The notes under the pieces: model-generated
What the model was told of the DNA's origin: nothing
Seen by the model: only the letters and a program-made list of their open reading frames with translations
Database searches by the model: none
Translations under genes and position numbers: made by a program
Source: Agromyces lapidis
GTDB taxonomy: Bacteria > Actinomycetota > Actinomycetes > Actinomycetales > Microbacteriaceae
DNA: 64,000 nt
Reading direction: 5' to 3'
Assembly (NCBI RefSeq): GCF_009749405.1
Contig: NZ_WBIQ01000006.1
Coordinates: 186,001 to 250,000 of the forward strand
Shown: positions 55,067-64,000 of the stretch, piece by piece
Layout of the letters: every line of letters starts with the position of its first letter
How positions within the stretch are numbered: position 1 is the first letter of the stretch

Positions 55067-57046
55067 GTGGCTGACGGCTTCGAGCTCTTCACCGACCGTT
55101 CCGTTGTCGCGATGCGCGTCAACGGCGAGCTCAAGGACCTCGCGACGACGGTGACCGACGCCGACCTCGTCGAGCCGGTCACGATCGACTCGCCCGACGG
55201 CCTGAACATCCTCCGTCACTCGGCGGCGCACGTGCTCGCGCAGGCCGTGCAGTCGATCAACCCCGAGGCGAAGCTCGGCATCGGCCCGCCCGTGACCGAC
55301 GGCTTCTACTACGACTTCGACGTCGCCGAGCCGTTCACCCCCGACGACCTCAAGGCGCTCGACAAGGAGATGGCACGGATCATCCGTGCCGGACAGCGCT
55401 TCATGCGTCGCGTCGTCACCGACGACGAGGCCCGGGTCGAGCTCGCGGAAGAGCCATACAAGCTCGAGCTCATCGGGCTCAAGGGCTCCGCGTCGTCGGG
55501 CGACGACAACGAGAGCGTCGAGGTCGGCGCAGGCGAGCTCACGATCTACGACAACGTCGACCCGAAGACCGGCGAGACGGTCTGGAAGGACCTCTGCCGG
55601 GGCCCGCACCTGCCGAACACCCGCATGATCGGCAACGGCTGGTCGCTCGCCCGCATCGCCGCCGCGTACTGGCGCGGGTCCGAGAAGAACCCGCAGCTGC
55701 AGCGCATCTACGGCACCGCGTGGCCCACCAAAGACGAGCTGCGCGCCTACCAGCACCGCCTCGAGGAGGCCGCGAAGCGCGACCACCGCAAGCTCGGCCG
55801 TGAGCTCGACCTCTTCAGCTTCCCCGAGGAGATCGGCTCGGGCCTCTCGGTCTGGCACCCGCGCGGCGGCGTGGTCCGCATGGAGATGGAGCAGCACGCC
55901 CGTCGCCGGCACATCGAGGGCGGCTACACCTACGTGTACACGCCGCACATCTCGAAGGAGGATCTCTTCCTCACCTCGAACCACCTCGTCACGTACAAGG
56001 ACGGCATGTTCCCGCCGATCGTGATGGACGAGGAGCGCGACGCCGAGGGCAACATCACCAAGCAGGGCCAGGACTACTATCTGAAGCCCATGAACTGCCC
56101 GATGCACATCCTCATCTACAAGGAGCGCGGGCGCAGCTACCGCGACCTGCCGATGCGGCTCGCCGAGAACGGCACCGTGTACCGCAACGAGCTCTCGGGC
56201 GCGCTGCACGGCCTCACCCGCGTGCGCGGCTTCACCCAGGACGACTCGCACCTCTTCGTCACCCCCGAGCAGCTCGAGGAGGAGGCGACCAAGGTCATCG
56301 ACTTCGTCATCTCGATGCTGCGCGACTTCGGTCTCGACGACTTCGAGCTCGAGCTCTCGATGCGCGACGACGAGAAGGAGAAGTGGATCGGCTCCGACGA
56401 GTTCTGGGACTACTCGACGAACGCGCTCCGCAACGTCGCCCGCGCCAGCGGGCTGAAGCTCACCGAGATGCCCGGCGAGGCGGCGTTCTACGGCCCGAAG
56501 ATCGACCTGAAGACGCGCGATGCGATCGGCCGCACCTGGCAGCTGTCCACCGTGCAGGTCGACCCCAACCTCCCCGAGCGCTTCGACCTCGAGTTCACCG
56601 ATCGCGACGGGCAGAAGAAGCGCCCGATCATGATCCACCGAGCGCTGTTCGGGTCGATCGAACGGTTCTTCGCGATCCTCCTCGAGCACTACGCGGGCGC
56701 CTTCCCGGTGTGGCTCGCGCCGGTGCAGGTCGTCGGCATCCCCGTGGCCGACGAGTACGCGCCGTACCTCGGTGCGATCATCGAGCAGCTGAAGGGCTTC
56801 GGCGTGCGCGCCGACCTCGACGTGAGCGACGACCGCATGCAGAAGAAGATCCGCACCCACACGACGCAGAAGGTGCCGTTCCAGCTCATCGCGGGCGAGA
56901 ACGACCGGTCGGCCGAGACGGTGAGCTTCCGCTTCCGCGACGGCACCCAGGAGAACGGGGTGCCGATCAACGCTGCGATCGAGAAGGTGCGCGGCGCGAT
57001 CGCCGAGCGCCTGCAGGTGAACACGCGGGACGACCTGTTCGCATGA
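55067..57046 (+). CDS. thrS: Threonine--tRNA ligase
   Basis: Class II aminoacyl-tRNA synthetase, 659 residues. A divergent TGS-like N-terminal piece, the editing/SAD region ([12 protein letters not shown] with the HxxxH pattern, and [11 protein letters not shown]), the catalytic core with zinc-binding Cys in MKPMNCPMH-like [10 protein letters not shown], motif 2 ([20 protein letters not shown]), motif 3 ([10 protein letters not shown]) and the anticodon-binding domain are all complete. GTG 55067 follows AAGGAG. The stop overlaps the HIT gene start by 4 nt (ATGA), a conserved actinobacterial operon. Confidence 0.96.
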   Translation: MADGFELFTDRSVVAMRVNGELKDLATTVTDADLVEPVTIDSPDGLNILRHSAAHVLAQAVQSINPEAKLGIGPPVTDGFYYDFDVAEPFTPDDLKALDKEMARIIRAGQRFMRRVVTDDEARVELAEEPYKLELIGLKGSASSGDDNESVEVGAGELTIYDNVDPKTGETVWKDLCRGPHLPNTRMIGNGWSLARIAAAYWRGSEKNPQLQRIYGTAWPTKDELRAYQHRLEEAAKRDHRKLGRELDLFSFPEEIGSGLSVWHPRGGVVRMEMEQHARRRHIEGGYTYVYTPHISKEDLFLTSNHLVTYKDGMFPPIVMDEERDAEGNITKQGQDYYLKPMNCPMHILIYKERGRSYRDLPMRLAENGTVYRNELSGALHGLTRVRGFTQDDSHLFVTPEQLEEEATKVIDFVISMLRDFGLDDFELELSMRDDEKEKWIGSDEFWDYSTNALRNVARASGLKLTEMPGEAAFYGPKIDLKTRDAIGRTWQLSTVQVDPNLPERFDLEFTDRDGQKKRPIMIHRALFGSIERFFAILLEHYAGAFPVWLAPVQVVGIPVADEYAPYLGAIIEQLKGFGVRADLDVSDDRMQKKIRTHTTQKVPFQLIAGENDRSAETVSFRFRDGTQENGVPINAAIEKVRGAIAERLQVNTRDDLFA

Positions 57047-57624
57047 CCGGCGACGGGGCGAGCTACGGGGCCGGCGAGTTCGAAGGCGTTCCGACGGATG
57101 CCTCGGCGGATCTCGCGGGCGTGCCCGACGCGTTCCAGCGGCTCTGGACCCCGCACCGGCTCGTCTACATCCAGCACGGGCAGCAGCCCGACGAGCACTC
57201 GTGCCCGTTCTGCCGCGCGCCCGAGATGAGCGACGAGCAGTCGCTCATCGTGGCGCGCGGAGCGCACGCCTACGTGCTGCTGAACCTGTTCCCGTACAAC
57301 AGCGGGCACCTGTTGGTCTGCCCGTACCGCCACATCGCGACGTACGACGAGGCGAGCCCCGAGGAGGTCGCCGAGATCGGCCTGCTCACGCAGATCGCGA
57401 TGCGGGTCGTGAAGGAGGTCTCGCACTGCGACGGCTTCAACCTCGGCATGAACCAAGGCCGTATCGCGGGTGCGGGCATCGCCGAGCACCTGCACCAGCA
57501 CATCGTGCCGCGGTGGGCGCTCGACTCGAACTTCTTCCCGATCATCGCGGGCACGAAGGCGCTGCCGCGCCTCCTCGGCGAGGTGCGTCAGGAGATCGCC
57601 GACGCCTGGCCGGTGGCCGAGTAG
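57043..57624 (+). CDS. HIT-domain nucleotide hydrolase/phosphorylase
   Basis: 193 residues. The HIT signature [10 protein letters not shown] is near residue 150. A CPFC pair near residue 54 supplies part of the zinc site found in the AP4A phosphorylase-like actinobacterial HIT branch. The pattern [13 protein letters not shown] is the family's core strand. Translation is coupled to thrS (ATGA overlap). Substrate probably diadenosine polyphosphates or aminoacyl-AMP side products, inferred from family and from its place behind a tRNA synthetase. Confidence 0.92.
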   Translation: MTGDGASYGAGEFEGVPTDASADLAGVPDAFQRLWTPHRLVYIQHGQQPDEHSCPFCRAPEMSDEQSLIVARGAHAYVLLNLFPYNSGHLLVCPYRHIATYDEASPEEVAEIGLLTQIAMRVVKEVSHCDGFNLGMNQGRIAGAGIAEHLHQHIVPRWALDSNFFPIIAGTKALPRLLGEVRQEIADAWPVAE

Positions 57625-57631
57625 CGCCGAA

Positions 57632-57703
57632 GTCGGTCGAGGAGCGCAGAGCGCGTATCGAGACCACGGAAGTGGTCTCGATACGCTTCGCTACTCGACC
57701 GAC
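57632..57703. repeat. REP-like inverted repeat between HIT and pdxY genes
   Basis: Two arms, 57632-57667 and 57672-57703, starting GTCGGTCGAG and ending CTCGACCGAC, pair with a short internal offset around a GGAA apex. Each arm carries the GGTCTCGA-TACGC...CTCGACC core also seen at 17759-17793. It may act as a bidirectional terminator between the convergent genes. Confidence 0.7.
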
Positions 57704-57714
57704 GAAGGTCGCGC

Positions 57715-58566
57715 TCAGCGCACCTGACGCACGTCGAACTGCATGCGCGGGTGCGCGTAGAACTCCTGCGACTCGACGAGCTGCAGCTCGCGCTCGCCCG
57801 ACTCGTGGGTGCGTGTGAGCAGGTCGAACACGCTCGAGGTCGTGCGTGCGAGGGCCTCGGCCGCGTCGCCCGTGCGGCGGTAGTGGGCCGTGAAGAGGGC
57901 GGCCGTGACATCCCCCGAGCCGTTCGCCTTCATCGGCAGGCGCGGGGTCTGCACGATCCAGGCGCCGTGCTCGTCCACGGCGAGCATCTCGATCGTGCCG
58001 TCCTCGCGGTCGGGGCGCTCGACGCTCGTCACGAGCACGGTGCTCGGACCGCCCGCGCGGGCGAGATCGACCGACGCGAGCGTCGACTCGAGGGTGTCGG
58101 GTTCGGTTCCGGTCAGGTAGCCGAGCTCGAACTGGTTCGGGGTGATGAGGTCGGCGGCGGGGACCACGCGCTCGCGCAGCAGCACGGGGATGGCGGGGGC
58201 CACGAAGCATCCGGATTTCGCATTGCCCATGACCGGGTCGCACGCGTAGATCGCGGTGGGGTTGGCGGCCTTCACCTTCGCGACGGTCTCGAGGATGACG
58301 TCGGCGATGCCCTCGCCGCCCTGGTAGCCCGAGAGCACGACGTCGATCTCGCCGAGCACCCCACGGTCCTCGATGCCGGCGACGACCTCGCGGACGTCGT
58401 CGGGTGCGATGAGCGGGCCGCGCCACGCGCCGTAGCCGGTGTGGTTCGAGAAGTTGACCGTGTACACGGGGAGCACCTCGACGCCGATGCGCTGCAGGGG
58501 GAAGACGGCGGCGGAGTTGCCGACGTGGCCGTACGCGACCGCCGACTGGATGGAGAGAATCTTCAC
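57715..58566 (-). CDS. pdxY: Pyridoxal kinase
   Basis: Ribokinase-fold vitamin B6 salvage kinase, 283 residues. The N-terminus MKILSIQSAVAYGHVGNSAA with the conserved Ser and Val-Gly-Asn, LSGYQGG, YACDPVMGN and the anion-hole motif GSGDVTAALF identify PdxY/PdxK. ATG 58566 overlaps the stop of the PdxR-like gene (ATGA), so regulator and salvage enzyme are made together, facing the de novo genes pdxS-pdxT. Confidence 0.94.
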   Translation of the reverse strand: MKILSIQSAVAYGHVGNSAAVFPLQRIGVEVLPVYTVNFSNHTGYGAWRGPLIAPDDVREVVAGIEDRGVLGEIDVVLSGYQGGEGIADVILETVAKVKAANPTAIYACDPVMGNAKSGCFVAPAIPVLLRERVVPAADLITPNQFELGYLTGTEPDTLESTLASVDLARAGGPSTVLVTSVERPDREDGTIEMLAVDEHGAWIVQTPRLPMKANGSGDVTAALFTAHYRRTGDAAEALARTTSSVFDLLTRTHESGERELQLVESQEFYAHPRMQFDVRQVR

Positions 58567-59909
58567 CGATCGATCATCGCACTTCGCTCGCGCACGGCGC
58601 GCACCGAGGCGGCGAGGTCAGCGGCGAGGCGCTGCTGCTCGGCGTCGTCGAGCTCGTGCACGGTGAGGCGCAGGCGCTCGGATGCCCCGTGGTCGCCGAG
58701 CGCGAACTCGTCGCCGGGCCGCACGAGCCACCCGCGTCGCATGAGCTGTTCGGAGACCGCGCGCGCCGGTGCGCCGAGCGGGACCCAGACGTTGAGCCCG
58801 TCGCCGGCGCGGGTCGGGAGCCCTTCTGCGGTGAGCAGCGCGGAGAACGCGGCGTTGCGCGCCGCGTAGTGCTCACCAGCCGCGCGGATGCCGGCGGCGA
58901 CCTCGGGATCGGTCGCGAGGGCGTGCACCAGTCGTTGCAGGAGGTGACTCACCCAGGTGGTGCCGGGCGTGAGGCGCATCGCGAGCCGGTCGGCGGTCTC
59001 GGGGTCGGAGGCCGTCACGGCGAGGCACATGTCGGGCCCGAGGAACTTCGAGACCGAGCGCACGAGGGCCCAGCGCCGGTGCTCGGCGCTGATGAGCGTG
59101 TGGTGCGGCTGCTGCGAGAGCAGCGAGTAGTGGTCGTCCTCGATCACGAGCACGTAGGGATGCTCCGCCAGCACCTCCCGCAGGGCGGCCGCCCGGCCGG
59201 CGGTGAGGCTCGCGCCCGTGGGATTCTGCGCCCGCGGGGTGCAGATGACGGCGCGGACGCCCTGGTCGAGTGCGGCGCGGAGCCCCTCGACCGTCATGCC
59301 CTCGTCGTCGACGGGGACCGGCACCGGGCGGTAGCCGGCGACGCGGACGGTGTGGATGCTGGTGAGGAAGCAGGGGTCTTCGAGCGCGACGGCGTCGTCG
59401 CGGGTGAGCGCCTGGGCGAGCAGGCGCTCGACGGCGTCGGCGGCGCCGCTCGTGACCGTGAGACGGAGGGGCGTGCCCTCGGGCAGGTCGCCGCCCATCC
59501 AGGTGAGTGCGGAGCGTTCGAGGTCGGGGTCGATGACCGGTTCGCCGTAGAGCACGGGGCGACGGGCGATGCTCGCGAGGACGCCGGAGGGGTCGGGGAT
59601 GAACGAGGCGTCGGGGTTGCCGGTGCCGAGGTCTCGCAGGGCCGTGTCGGCGGCGAAGCCCTCTTGCGCGACGGCGGCGGCGCCCGCCACCCGTGTGCCG
59701 CCGCGGCCCAGCGTGACGACCACGCCGGCGCTGGTCAGCTGCCGATACGCCGAGACGGCGGTGTTGCGATTGACGCCGAGCTGCTCGGCGAGCGCACGGA
59801 CGGGAGGGAGTGCGTCGCCCGGGCGGAGGGCACCGCGTTCGATGAGCGTGCGCAGGCTGTCGGCGATCTCGGCCGCCGAGCGGCCCTCGATGTCGATGAT
59901 CTCGAGCAC
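58563..59909 (-). CDS. pdxR: PdxR: MocR-type (GntR/aminotransferase) regulator of PLP synthesis
   Basis: 448 residues. An N-terminal GntR winged helix (LRPGDALPPVRALAEQLGVN, RNTAVSAYRQL) is joined to a fold-type I aminotransferase-like domain with the PLP-binding Lys in VRSVSKFLGPD and the Asn/Tyr-bearing TPRAQNPTGASL. Known actinobacterial and firmicute PdxR proteins activate the divergent pdxST genes when PLP is scarce. Here the gene is divergent from pdxS and co-translated with pdxY. GTG 59909 has GAGGAAGGAC upstream. Confidence 0.93.
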   Translation of the reverse strand: MLEIIDIEGRSAAEIADSLRTLIERGALRPGDALPPVRALAEQLGVNRNTAVSAYRQLTSAGVVVTLGRGGTRVAGAAAVAQEGFAADTALRDLGTGNPDASFIPDPSGVLASIARRPVLYGEPVIDPDLERSALTWMGGDLPEGTPLRLTVTSGAADAVERLLAQALTRDDAVALEDPCFLTSIHTVRVAGYRPVPVPVDDEGMTVEGLRAALDQGVRAVICTPRAQNPTGASLTAGRAAALREVLAEHPYVLVIEDDHYSLLSQQPHHTLISAEHRRWALVRSVSKFLGPDMCLAVTASDPETADRLAMRLTPGTTWVSHLLQRLVHALATDPEVAAGIRAAGEHYAARNAAFSALLTAEGLPTRAGDGLNVWVPLGAPARAVSEQLMRRGWLVRPGDEFALGDHGASERLRLTVHELDDAEQQRLAADLAASVRAVRERSAMIDR

Positions 59910-59951
59910 CGTCCTTCCTCGTGTCTTCGACCATGCTATCTTTTGGCCTAG

Positions 59952-59970
59952 GACAAACAATCGTTTTGTC
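59952..59970. promoter_or_regulatory. Palindrome in the pdxR-pdxS intergenic region
   Basis: GACAAA-CAATCGT-TTTGTC, 6-bp arms in an A/T-rich island between the divergent starts (59909 and 60015). Likely PdxR operator or promoter part; binding inferred from position. A CTAGG palindrome (59945-59952) is adjacent. Confidence 0.5.
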
Positions 59971-60014
59971 TGAATCGTTGTGCGACGTCCCGCGCACCTC
60001 CGAGAGGATTCCTT

Positions 60015-60905
60015 GTGACCGTACCCGAGACGGGCTCGAGCCGCGTGAAGCGCGGCCTTGCCGAGATGCTGAAGGGCGGCGTCATCATGGACGTCGTCAC
60101 GCCCGAACAGGCCCGCATCGCCGAGGACGCCGGCGCCGTCGCCGTCATGGCCCTCGAGCGCGTCCCCGCAGACATCCGTTCGCAGGGCGGCGTCGCCCGC
60201 ATGAGCGACCCCGACCTCATCGACGCGATCATCGCCGAGGTGTCGATCCCCGTCATGGCGAAGGCCCGCATCGGCCACTTCGTCGAGGCGCAGGTGCTGC
60301 AGGCGCTCGATGTCGACTACATCGACGAGTCCGAGGTGCTCTCGCCCGCCGACTACGTCAACCACATCGACAAGTGGTCGTTCAACACGCCGTTCGTCTG
60401 CGGTGCGACGAACCTCGGCGAGGCGCTCCGCCGCATCAACGAGGGTGCGGCGATGATCCGCTCGAAGGGCGAGGCCGGCACCGGCGACGTCTCCGAGGCG
60501 ACGAAGCACATCCGCAAGATCTCCTCCGAGATCAACCAGCTGAAGTCGATGACGCGCGACGAGCTCTACGTCGCCGCGAAGGAGCTGCAGGCCCCCTACG
60601 AGCTCGTGCTCGAGGTCGCCGAGACCGGCAAGCTCCCCGTCGTGCTCTTCGTTGCGGGCGGCGTGGCCACCCCGGCGGATGCCGCGATGATGATGCAGCT
60701 CGGCGCGGACGGCGTGTTCGTGGGCTCGGGCATCTTCAAGTCGGGCAACCCCGAGGCGCGTGCGGCGGCCGTCGTCAAGGCGACGACCTTCTACGACGAC
60801 CCCTCGGTCATCGCCGACGTGTCGCGCGGTCTCGGCGAGGCGATGGTCGGCATCAACGTCGCCGACCTCGCGGCGCCGCACCGCCTCGCCGAGCGCGGCT
60901 GGTGA
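60015..60905 (+). CDS. pdxS: Pyridoxal 5'-phosphate synthase subunit PdxS
   Basis: Synthase subunit of the DXP-independent PLP pathway (ribose-5-P, glyceraldehyde-3-P and glutamine-derived ammonia), 296 residues. Schiff-base Lys83 is in [10 protein letters not shown], the phosphate-binding loops [13 protein letters not shown] and [13 protein letters not shown] are present, and the N-terminal [17 protein letters not shown] is typical. GTG 60015. The stop overlaps the pdxT start by 4 nt (GTGA). PdxS and PdxT form the 12+12 glutaminase-synthase complex. Confidence 0.97.
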   Translation: MTVPETGSSRVKRGLAEMLKGGVIMDVVTPEQARIAEDAGAVAVMALERVPADIRSQGGVARMSDPDLIDAIIAEVSIPVMAKARIGHFVEAQVLQALDVDYIDESEVLSPADYVNHIDKWSFNTPFVCGATNLGEALRRINEGAAMIRSKGEAGTGDVSEATKHIRKISSEINQLKSMTRDELYVAAKELQAPYELVLEVAETGKLPVVLFVAGGVATPADAAMMMQLGADGVFVGSGIFKSGNPEARAAAVVKATTFYDDPSVIADVSRGLGEAMVGINVADLAAPHRLAERGW

Positions 60906-61543
60906 CGACGACCCTCCGCGAGGAGTCCGTCGGCGCGGGGGAGTCGGCTGCGGCCGGCCCCCGCGTCGGCGTGCTCGCCCTGCAGGGCGACTTCCGCGAG
61001 CACGCCCTGGTGCTGGCCTCGCTCGGCGCCGAGGTCTCGCTCGTGCGCCGGCCCGAGGAGCTCGAAGCCGTCGACGGGCTCGTCATCCCCGGCGGCGAGT
61101 CGAGCGTGATCGACAAGCTCTCGCGCACCTTCGGCCTGGCCGAACCGCTGCGCGCGGCGATCGCGGGCGGGTTGCCCGTGTACGGCACCTGCGCCGGGCT
61201 CATCATGCTCGCCGACCGGGTGCTCGACGGCATCGCCGGGCAGGAGACGCTCGGCGGGCTCGACGTCGTCGTGCGGCGCAACGCCTTCGGCTCGCAGAAC
61301 CAGTCGTTCGAGACCGAGCTCGAGGTGCCCGCACTCGGTGCGACGCCCGTGCGCGCGGTGTTCATCCGCGGGCCGGTCGTCGAATCGGTCGGCGCGGCGG
61401 CGACGCCGCTCGCGCGACTCGACGACGGCCGGGTCGTCGCGGTCGAGCAGGGCAACCTCCTCGGCACGAGCTTCCACCCGGAGATCACGGGTGAACATCG
61501 CTTCCACGAGTACTTCCTGTCGAAGGTGCGCGCCCGCCGCTGA
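60902..61543 (+). CDS. pdxT: Pyridoxal 5'-phosphate synthase glutaminase subunit PdxT
   Basis: Class I glutaminase supplying ammonia to PdxS, 213 residues. The triad is visible as Cys97 in [10 protein letters not shown] and His/Glu in [18 protein letters not shown] is the substrate loop. The first 20 residues are an extra Ala/Gly-rich start before the core [16 protein letters not shown] 60902 overlaps pdxS. Confidence 0.96.
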   Translation: MTTTLREESVGAGESAAAGPRVGVLALQGDFREHALVLASLGAEVSLVRRPEELEAVDGLVIPGGESSVIDKLSRTFGLAEPLRAAIAGGLPVYGTCAGLIMLADRVLDGIAGQETLGGLDVVVRRNAFGSQNQSFETELEVPALGATPVRAVFIRGPVVESVGAAATPLARLDDGRVVAVEQGNLLGTSFHPEITGEHRFHEYFLSKVRARR

Positions 61544-61625
61544 GGCGTGGTCGCACCGGGATCGCCCCGCGAAGTGGGGGCGGCCGCTCAGTGTGAGCAC
61601 CGATTCCGCCGTATGGCGGCGAATC

Positions 61626-61631
61626 TACGGT
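61626..61631 (+). promoter_or_regulatory. -10 box TACGGT, leaderless promoter candidate
   Basis: TACGGT ends 6 nt before ATG 61638 of the hemerythrin-domain gene. Confidence 0.35.
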
Positions 61632-61637
61632 CGTGGC

Positions 61638-62351
61638 ATGACCAAGAGACTGCCGAGCACCGGCGCCGACGATCGCGTCGTCGACGAGACCGGATGCGAC
61701 ACCAGCGACATCCTTCTCGTGCATCGCATCTTCCGTTGGGGCTTTCGCGAGATGCCCGCACTCGTCCGGGCCGTCCCCGCCGGCGATCTCGAGCGAGCCG
61801 AGATCGTCGCCGCCGCCGTGGAGCTCATCGACAAGGCCCTGCACATCCACCATGAGGGCGAGGACCGGTTCATCTGGGACAGGCTCGAACGGCGCGAGCC
61901 CGGCTGCTCCCTGCACGTCGACGTCATGAAGGCGCAGCACGCCCAGGTCGCCGAGCTGCTCGATGTCGCCGACGGGCTGGTCGCTGAGTGGCGCACGGGC
62001 GCCGACCCCGTGACCGGGGAGCGGCTCGCCACGGCGCTCGAATCCGTCGGCACGACGCTCGGGGTGCACCTCGGGCGCGAGGAAGCCGACATCGTGCCGA
62101 TCGTCTCCCGCGTGTTCACGCAGGCCGAGTGGGACGAGATCGGCGAGCACGCCCGCGGCGAGTTTCCGAAGGAGACGATGCCGGTGCAGATGGGACTCAT
62201 GATCGATGCGGTGCCCGCGGGGGAGCGCGACGAGTGGCTGCACGAGAACCTGCCGTTGCCGGTCCGAGCGCTCTGGTCGCTCGTCATGCGCCGCAAGTAC
62301 ACGGCATGGCAGCGCTCGCTCTTTCCCGAGGGGATGCCGGCGCTCGCCTGA
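61638..62351 (+). CDS. Hemerythrin HHE-domain protein
   Basis: 237 residues. The helical bundle with LLVHRIFRWGF, ALHIHHEGEDRFIWD, VMKAQHAQVAELL and VHLGREEADIVPIV provides the His/Glu pattern of a di-iron HHE domain. The C-terminal 90 residues form an extra helical domain (MPVQMGLMIDAVPAGER). Possible oxygen, NO or redox sensing or iron binding, from family knowledge. No RBS, well-placed -10. Single gene between pdxT and DUF1697. Confidence 0.85.
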   Translation: MTKRLPSTGADDRVVDETGCDTSDILLVHRIFRWGFREMPALVRAVPAGDLERAEIVAAAVELIDKALHIHHEGEDRFIWDRLERREPGCSLHVDVMKAQHAQVAELLDVADGLVAEWRTGADPVTGERLATALESVGTTLGVHLGREEADIVPIVSRVFTQAEWDEIGEHARGEFPKETMPVQMGLMIDAVPAGERDEWLHENLPLPVRALWSLVMRRKYTAWQRSLFPEGMPALA

Positions 62352-62419
62352 GCGGCGTCGGCCGAGGCATCCACGTCACCGCGGTGGCAGCTGCTGCGAC
62401 GAGTGTCGGCGGCGGGCGC

Positions 62420-62425
62420 TACGCT
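62420..62425 (+). promoter_or_regulatory. -10 box TACGCT, leaderless promoter candidate
   Basis: TACGCT ends 7 nt before GTG 62433 of the DUF1697 gene. Confidence 0.35.
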
Positions 62426-62432
62426 CGCGCTC

Positions 62433-62993
62433 GTGACCGAATGGATCGCCCTGCTGCGCGGGGTCAACGTGGGCGGGATCACCGTGCGTTCCGCCGAGCT
62501 CGCCGCGCTCTTCCGGGAGCTCGGCTTCGACGGCGTGCGCACCGTGCTCGCCTCCGGCAACGTGGCGTTCTCGACGGGCGGGCCCGGCGCGAACAACGGT
62601 GCGGCGGTGCCGCCCGAGTCCGGCTCGGAGCTGAAGTCGCGCATCGAGCGCGCGCTGTCAGACCGGTTCGGGTACGAGGCGTGGATCGTGCTCGTCACTC
62701 GCGACGAACTCGAGCGGGTCATCGCATCGTTCCCGTTCGACGCCGACCGTGAGGGCTGGCACCCGTACGTCGTCTTCTCGTCGTCGCCGGACGCGCTCGA
62801 CGAACTCGTGGCGGCGGCCGGCGGGCTCGATGCGGCCGACGACATCGTCGCCCGAGGGGTCGGCGTGCTCTATTGGCACAACCGCCGCGAACGTGGGGTC
62901 GACAGCGCGTTCTCGAAGGTCACGGCGAAGGCCCGATTCAAGCCGAGCATCACGACGCGCAACCTGCGGACGCTGCGCAAGCTCACCGCGTGA
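62433..62993 (+). CDS. DUF1697 protein
   Basis: 186 residues. Family start WIALLRGVNVGG, the conserved segment ELGFDGVRTVLASGNVAFST, and the C-terminal ITTRNLRTLRKL are all present. GTG 62433 is taken as start because the family begins there and a -10 lies 7 nt upstream. DUF1697 is a widespread family with a ferredoxin-like fold and unknown function. A low-complexity PGANNGAAVPPESG loop sits in the middle. Confidence 0.9.
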   Translation: MTEWIALLRGVNVGGITVRSAELAALFRELGFDGVRTVLASGNVAFSTGGPGANNGAAVPPESGSELKSRIERALSDRFGYEAWIVLVTRDELERVIASFPFDADREGWHPYVVFSSSPDALDELVAAAGGLDAADDIVARGVGVLYWHNRRERGVDSAFSKVTAKARFKPSITTRNLRTLRKLTA

Positions 62994-63104
62994 GCAAGGA
63001 GCATGGGCGAGACATCCGGGCCGTGCGCCCGAGCGCGACCCGCGCGCTCGTCTAGAATGAACCGTCGGCGGGCGCCCCCGCCGAGAAGTCGATACAGGAG
63101 CAGC

Positions 63105-63860
63105 ATGTCCGGGCATTCCAAGTGGGCGACGACCAAGCACAAGAAGGCCGTCATCGACGCGCGCCGCGCGAAGTCGTTCGCGAAGCTCATCAAGAACATC
63201 GAGGTCGCGGCCAAGCTCGGCGGCGCCGATCTGAACGGCAACCCGACGCTGTACGACGCGGTGCAGAAGGCCAAGAAGACCTCGGTGCCGAACGACAACA
63301 TCGATCGCGCGATCAAGCGCGGCGCCGGCATCGGCGGCGAGGCCGTCGAGTACCTGAGCATCACCTACGAGGCGTACGGCCCGTCTGGCGTCGCGCTCAT
63401 GGTCGAGGTGCTGACCGACAACAAGAACCGCGCCGCAGCCGAGGTCCGCACCGGGCTGAACCGCAACGGCGGCACGCTCGCCGACCCCGGCTCGGTCGCC
63501 TACAACTTCACCCGCAAGGGAGTCATCGTGGTCTCGGGCGAGGGCACCACCGAAGACGACGTCATGATGGCCGCGCTCGAGGCCGGCGCCGAAGAGATCG
63601 AACCGCACGCGCAGGGCTTCGAGGTCGTCACCGATCCCTCCGACATGGTCGAGGTCCGCAAGGCGCTGCAGGAGGCCGGGCTCGACTACGAGTCGGCCGA
63701 CATCGAGTTCGTGCCGAACCTGAAGGTCGAGATCGACGCAGAGACGGCCCGCAAGGTGTTCCGTCTCATCGACGCGCTCGAAGACTCCGACGACGTTCAG
63801 AACGTCTACAGCAACTTCGACCTCACCCCCGAGGTGCAGGCCGAGCTCGAGGCGGAGTAG
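63105..63860 (+). CDS. yebC: YebC/PmpR-family transcription/translation factor
   Basis: 251 residues, full length. The start [20 protein letters not shown], the stretch [21 protein letters not shown] and [19 protein letters not shown] are diagnostic. YebC proteins were described as DNA-binding regulators and more recently as ribosome-associated factors that relieve stalling. ATG 63105 follows CAGGAG; TAGAATG at 63052-63057 is a good -10 with a 40-nt leader. Precedes ruvC, the standard yebC-ruvC-ruvA-ruvB order. Confidence 0.95.
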   Translation: MSGHSKWATTKHKKAVIDARRAKSFAKLIKNIEVAAKLGGADLNGNPTLYDAVQKAKKTSVPNDNIDRAIKRGAGIGGEAVEYLSITYEAYGPSGVALMVEVLTDNKNRAAAEVRTGLNRNGGTLADPGSVAYNFTRKGVIVVSGEGTTEDDVMMAALEAGAEEIEPHAQGFEVVTDPSDMVEVRKALQEAGLDYESADIEFVPNLKVEIDAETARKVFRLIDALEDSDDVQNVYSNFDLTPEVQAELEAE

Positions 63861-63870
63861 GCCGATCGCC

Positions 63871-64000
63871 GTGCGGGTGCTCGGCATCGACCCCGGGCTC
63901 ACCCGATGCGGCGTCGGCGTGGTCGACGTCTCGCCGAACCGTACGGCGCAGCTCGTCGACGTCGTCGTGCTGCGTTCGCCGACCGACGCGCCGATCGAGC
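63871..64000 (+). CDS. ruvC: Crossover junction endodeoxyribonuclease RuvC (5' part)
   Basis: Holliday junction resolvase. Only the first 43 codons are in the window. The RNase H-fold start [19 protein letters not shown] with catalytic Asp7 is clear. GTG 63871 lies 10 nt after the yebC stop. The rest, with ruvA and ruvB, is expected beyond the right edge. Confidence 0.93.
   Translation, partial: MRVLGIDPGLTRCGVGVVDVSPNRTAQLVDVVVLRSPTDAPIE

Noticed and set aside
54770-56860. Minus-strand frame extending the unknown protein across thrS to about 890 codons
   Set aside because: The extra part is the complement of thrS. The last 197 codons have their own -10/ATG and a different composition.

Overview
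The window is about 64 kb of high-GC actinobacterial chromosome. Gene families and order point to the family Microbacteriaceae (an Agromyces-like organism is my best guess, inferred rather than proven). Markers are sepH (DUF3071), DUF4193, DUF3093, DUF3710, DUF3159, DUF3000, two ClpP paralogues beside clpX, a trigger factor with a Lys/Ala-rich tail, and many genes whose -10 box lies 6-7 nt before the start codon, as in leaderless transcripts. Most of the window is core chromosome. I see no prophage, CRISPR array, insertion sequence or integrase.

Layout. 1-3.0 kb: two-gene ABC exporter followed by a NarL-type sensor kinase that runs off the left edge. 3.1-5.7 kb: aminopeptidase N, with a suspicious G-run/C-run block just downstream. 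5.9-9.6 kb: a compact sulfur/persulfide locus made of a CstR-like repressor, a CoA-disulfide-reductase/rhodanese fusion, two tiny Cys-rich proteins too short for ordinary ORF calling, a rhodanese lipoprotein, thioredoxin and a DUF2892 membrane protein. Two nearly identical 15-bp palindromes sit at its two promoters. 9.6-14.7 kb: HTH regulator, DUF2332, rpiB, Nei-type glycosylase, amidohydrolase. 14.8-18.5 kb: multicopper oxidase lipoprotein overlapping a sensor kinase, then its response regulator. 18.5-25.3 kb: membrane protein, alpha/beta hydrolase, Dps, SHOCT protein, tRNA-Gly and a giant polytopic membrane protein.

25.5-31.2 kb: tRNA-Pro, trigger factor and the Clp locus (clpP1, clpP2, an extra ABC/SMC-like ATPase, clpX). 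31.2-37 kb: BenE-like transporter with no normal start codon, an SOS-box-preceded DUF6504 gene, sepH, DUF4193/DUF3093, dut-DUF3710-DUF3159. 37-47.3 kb: aconitase, dxs, and a minus-strand fatty-acid oxidation pair (thiolase, FadB-like) beside RNase D and DUF3000. 47.4-53.3 kb: alpha/beta hydrolase, SufE-like and SseA-like sulfur proteins, ZapE-like ATPase, ammonium transporter with a GlnR-type box, orphan PemK/MazF-like protein. 53.5-54.1 kb: four tRNAs (Val, Gly, Cys, Val). 54.2-57.6 kb: an unrecognised protein, thrS and a HIT hydrolase.

57.7-61.5 kb: vitamin B6 locus, with pdxR-pdxY facing pdxS-pdxT across a palindrome-bearing intergenic region. 61.6-64 kb: hemerythrin-like protein, DUF1697, YebC and the start of ruvC.

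The most interesting candidate system is the 5.9-9.6 kb locus. One repressor that lacks the copper-site histidine, two matching operators, three sulfur-handling enzymes and two paralogous Cys-rich miniproteins look like one persulfide-responsive regulon in which the miniproteins are unexplained parts.
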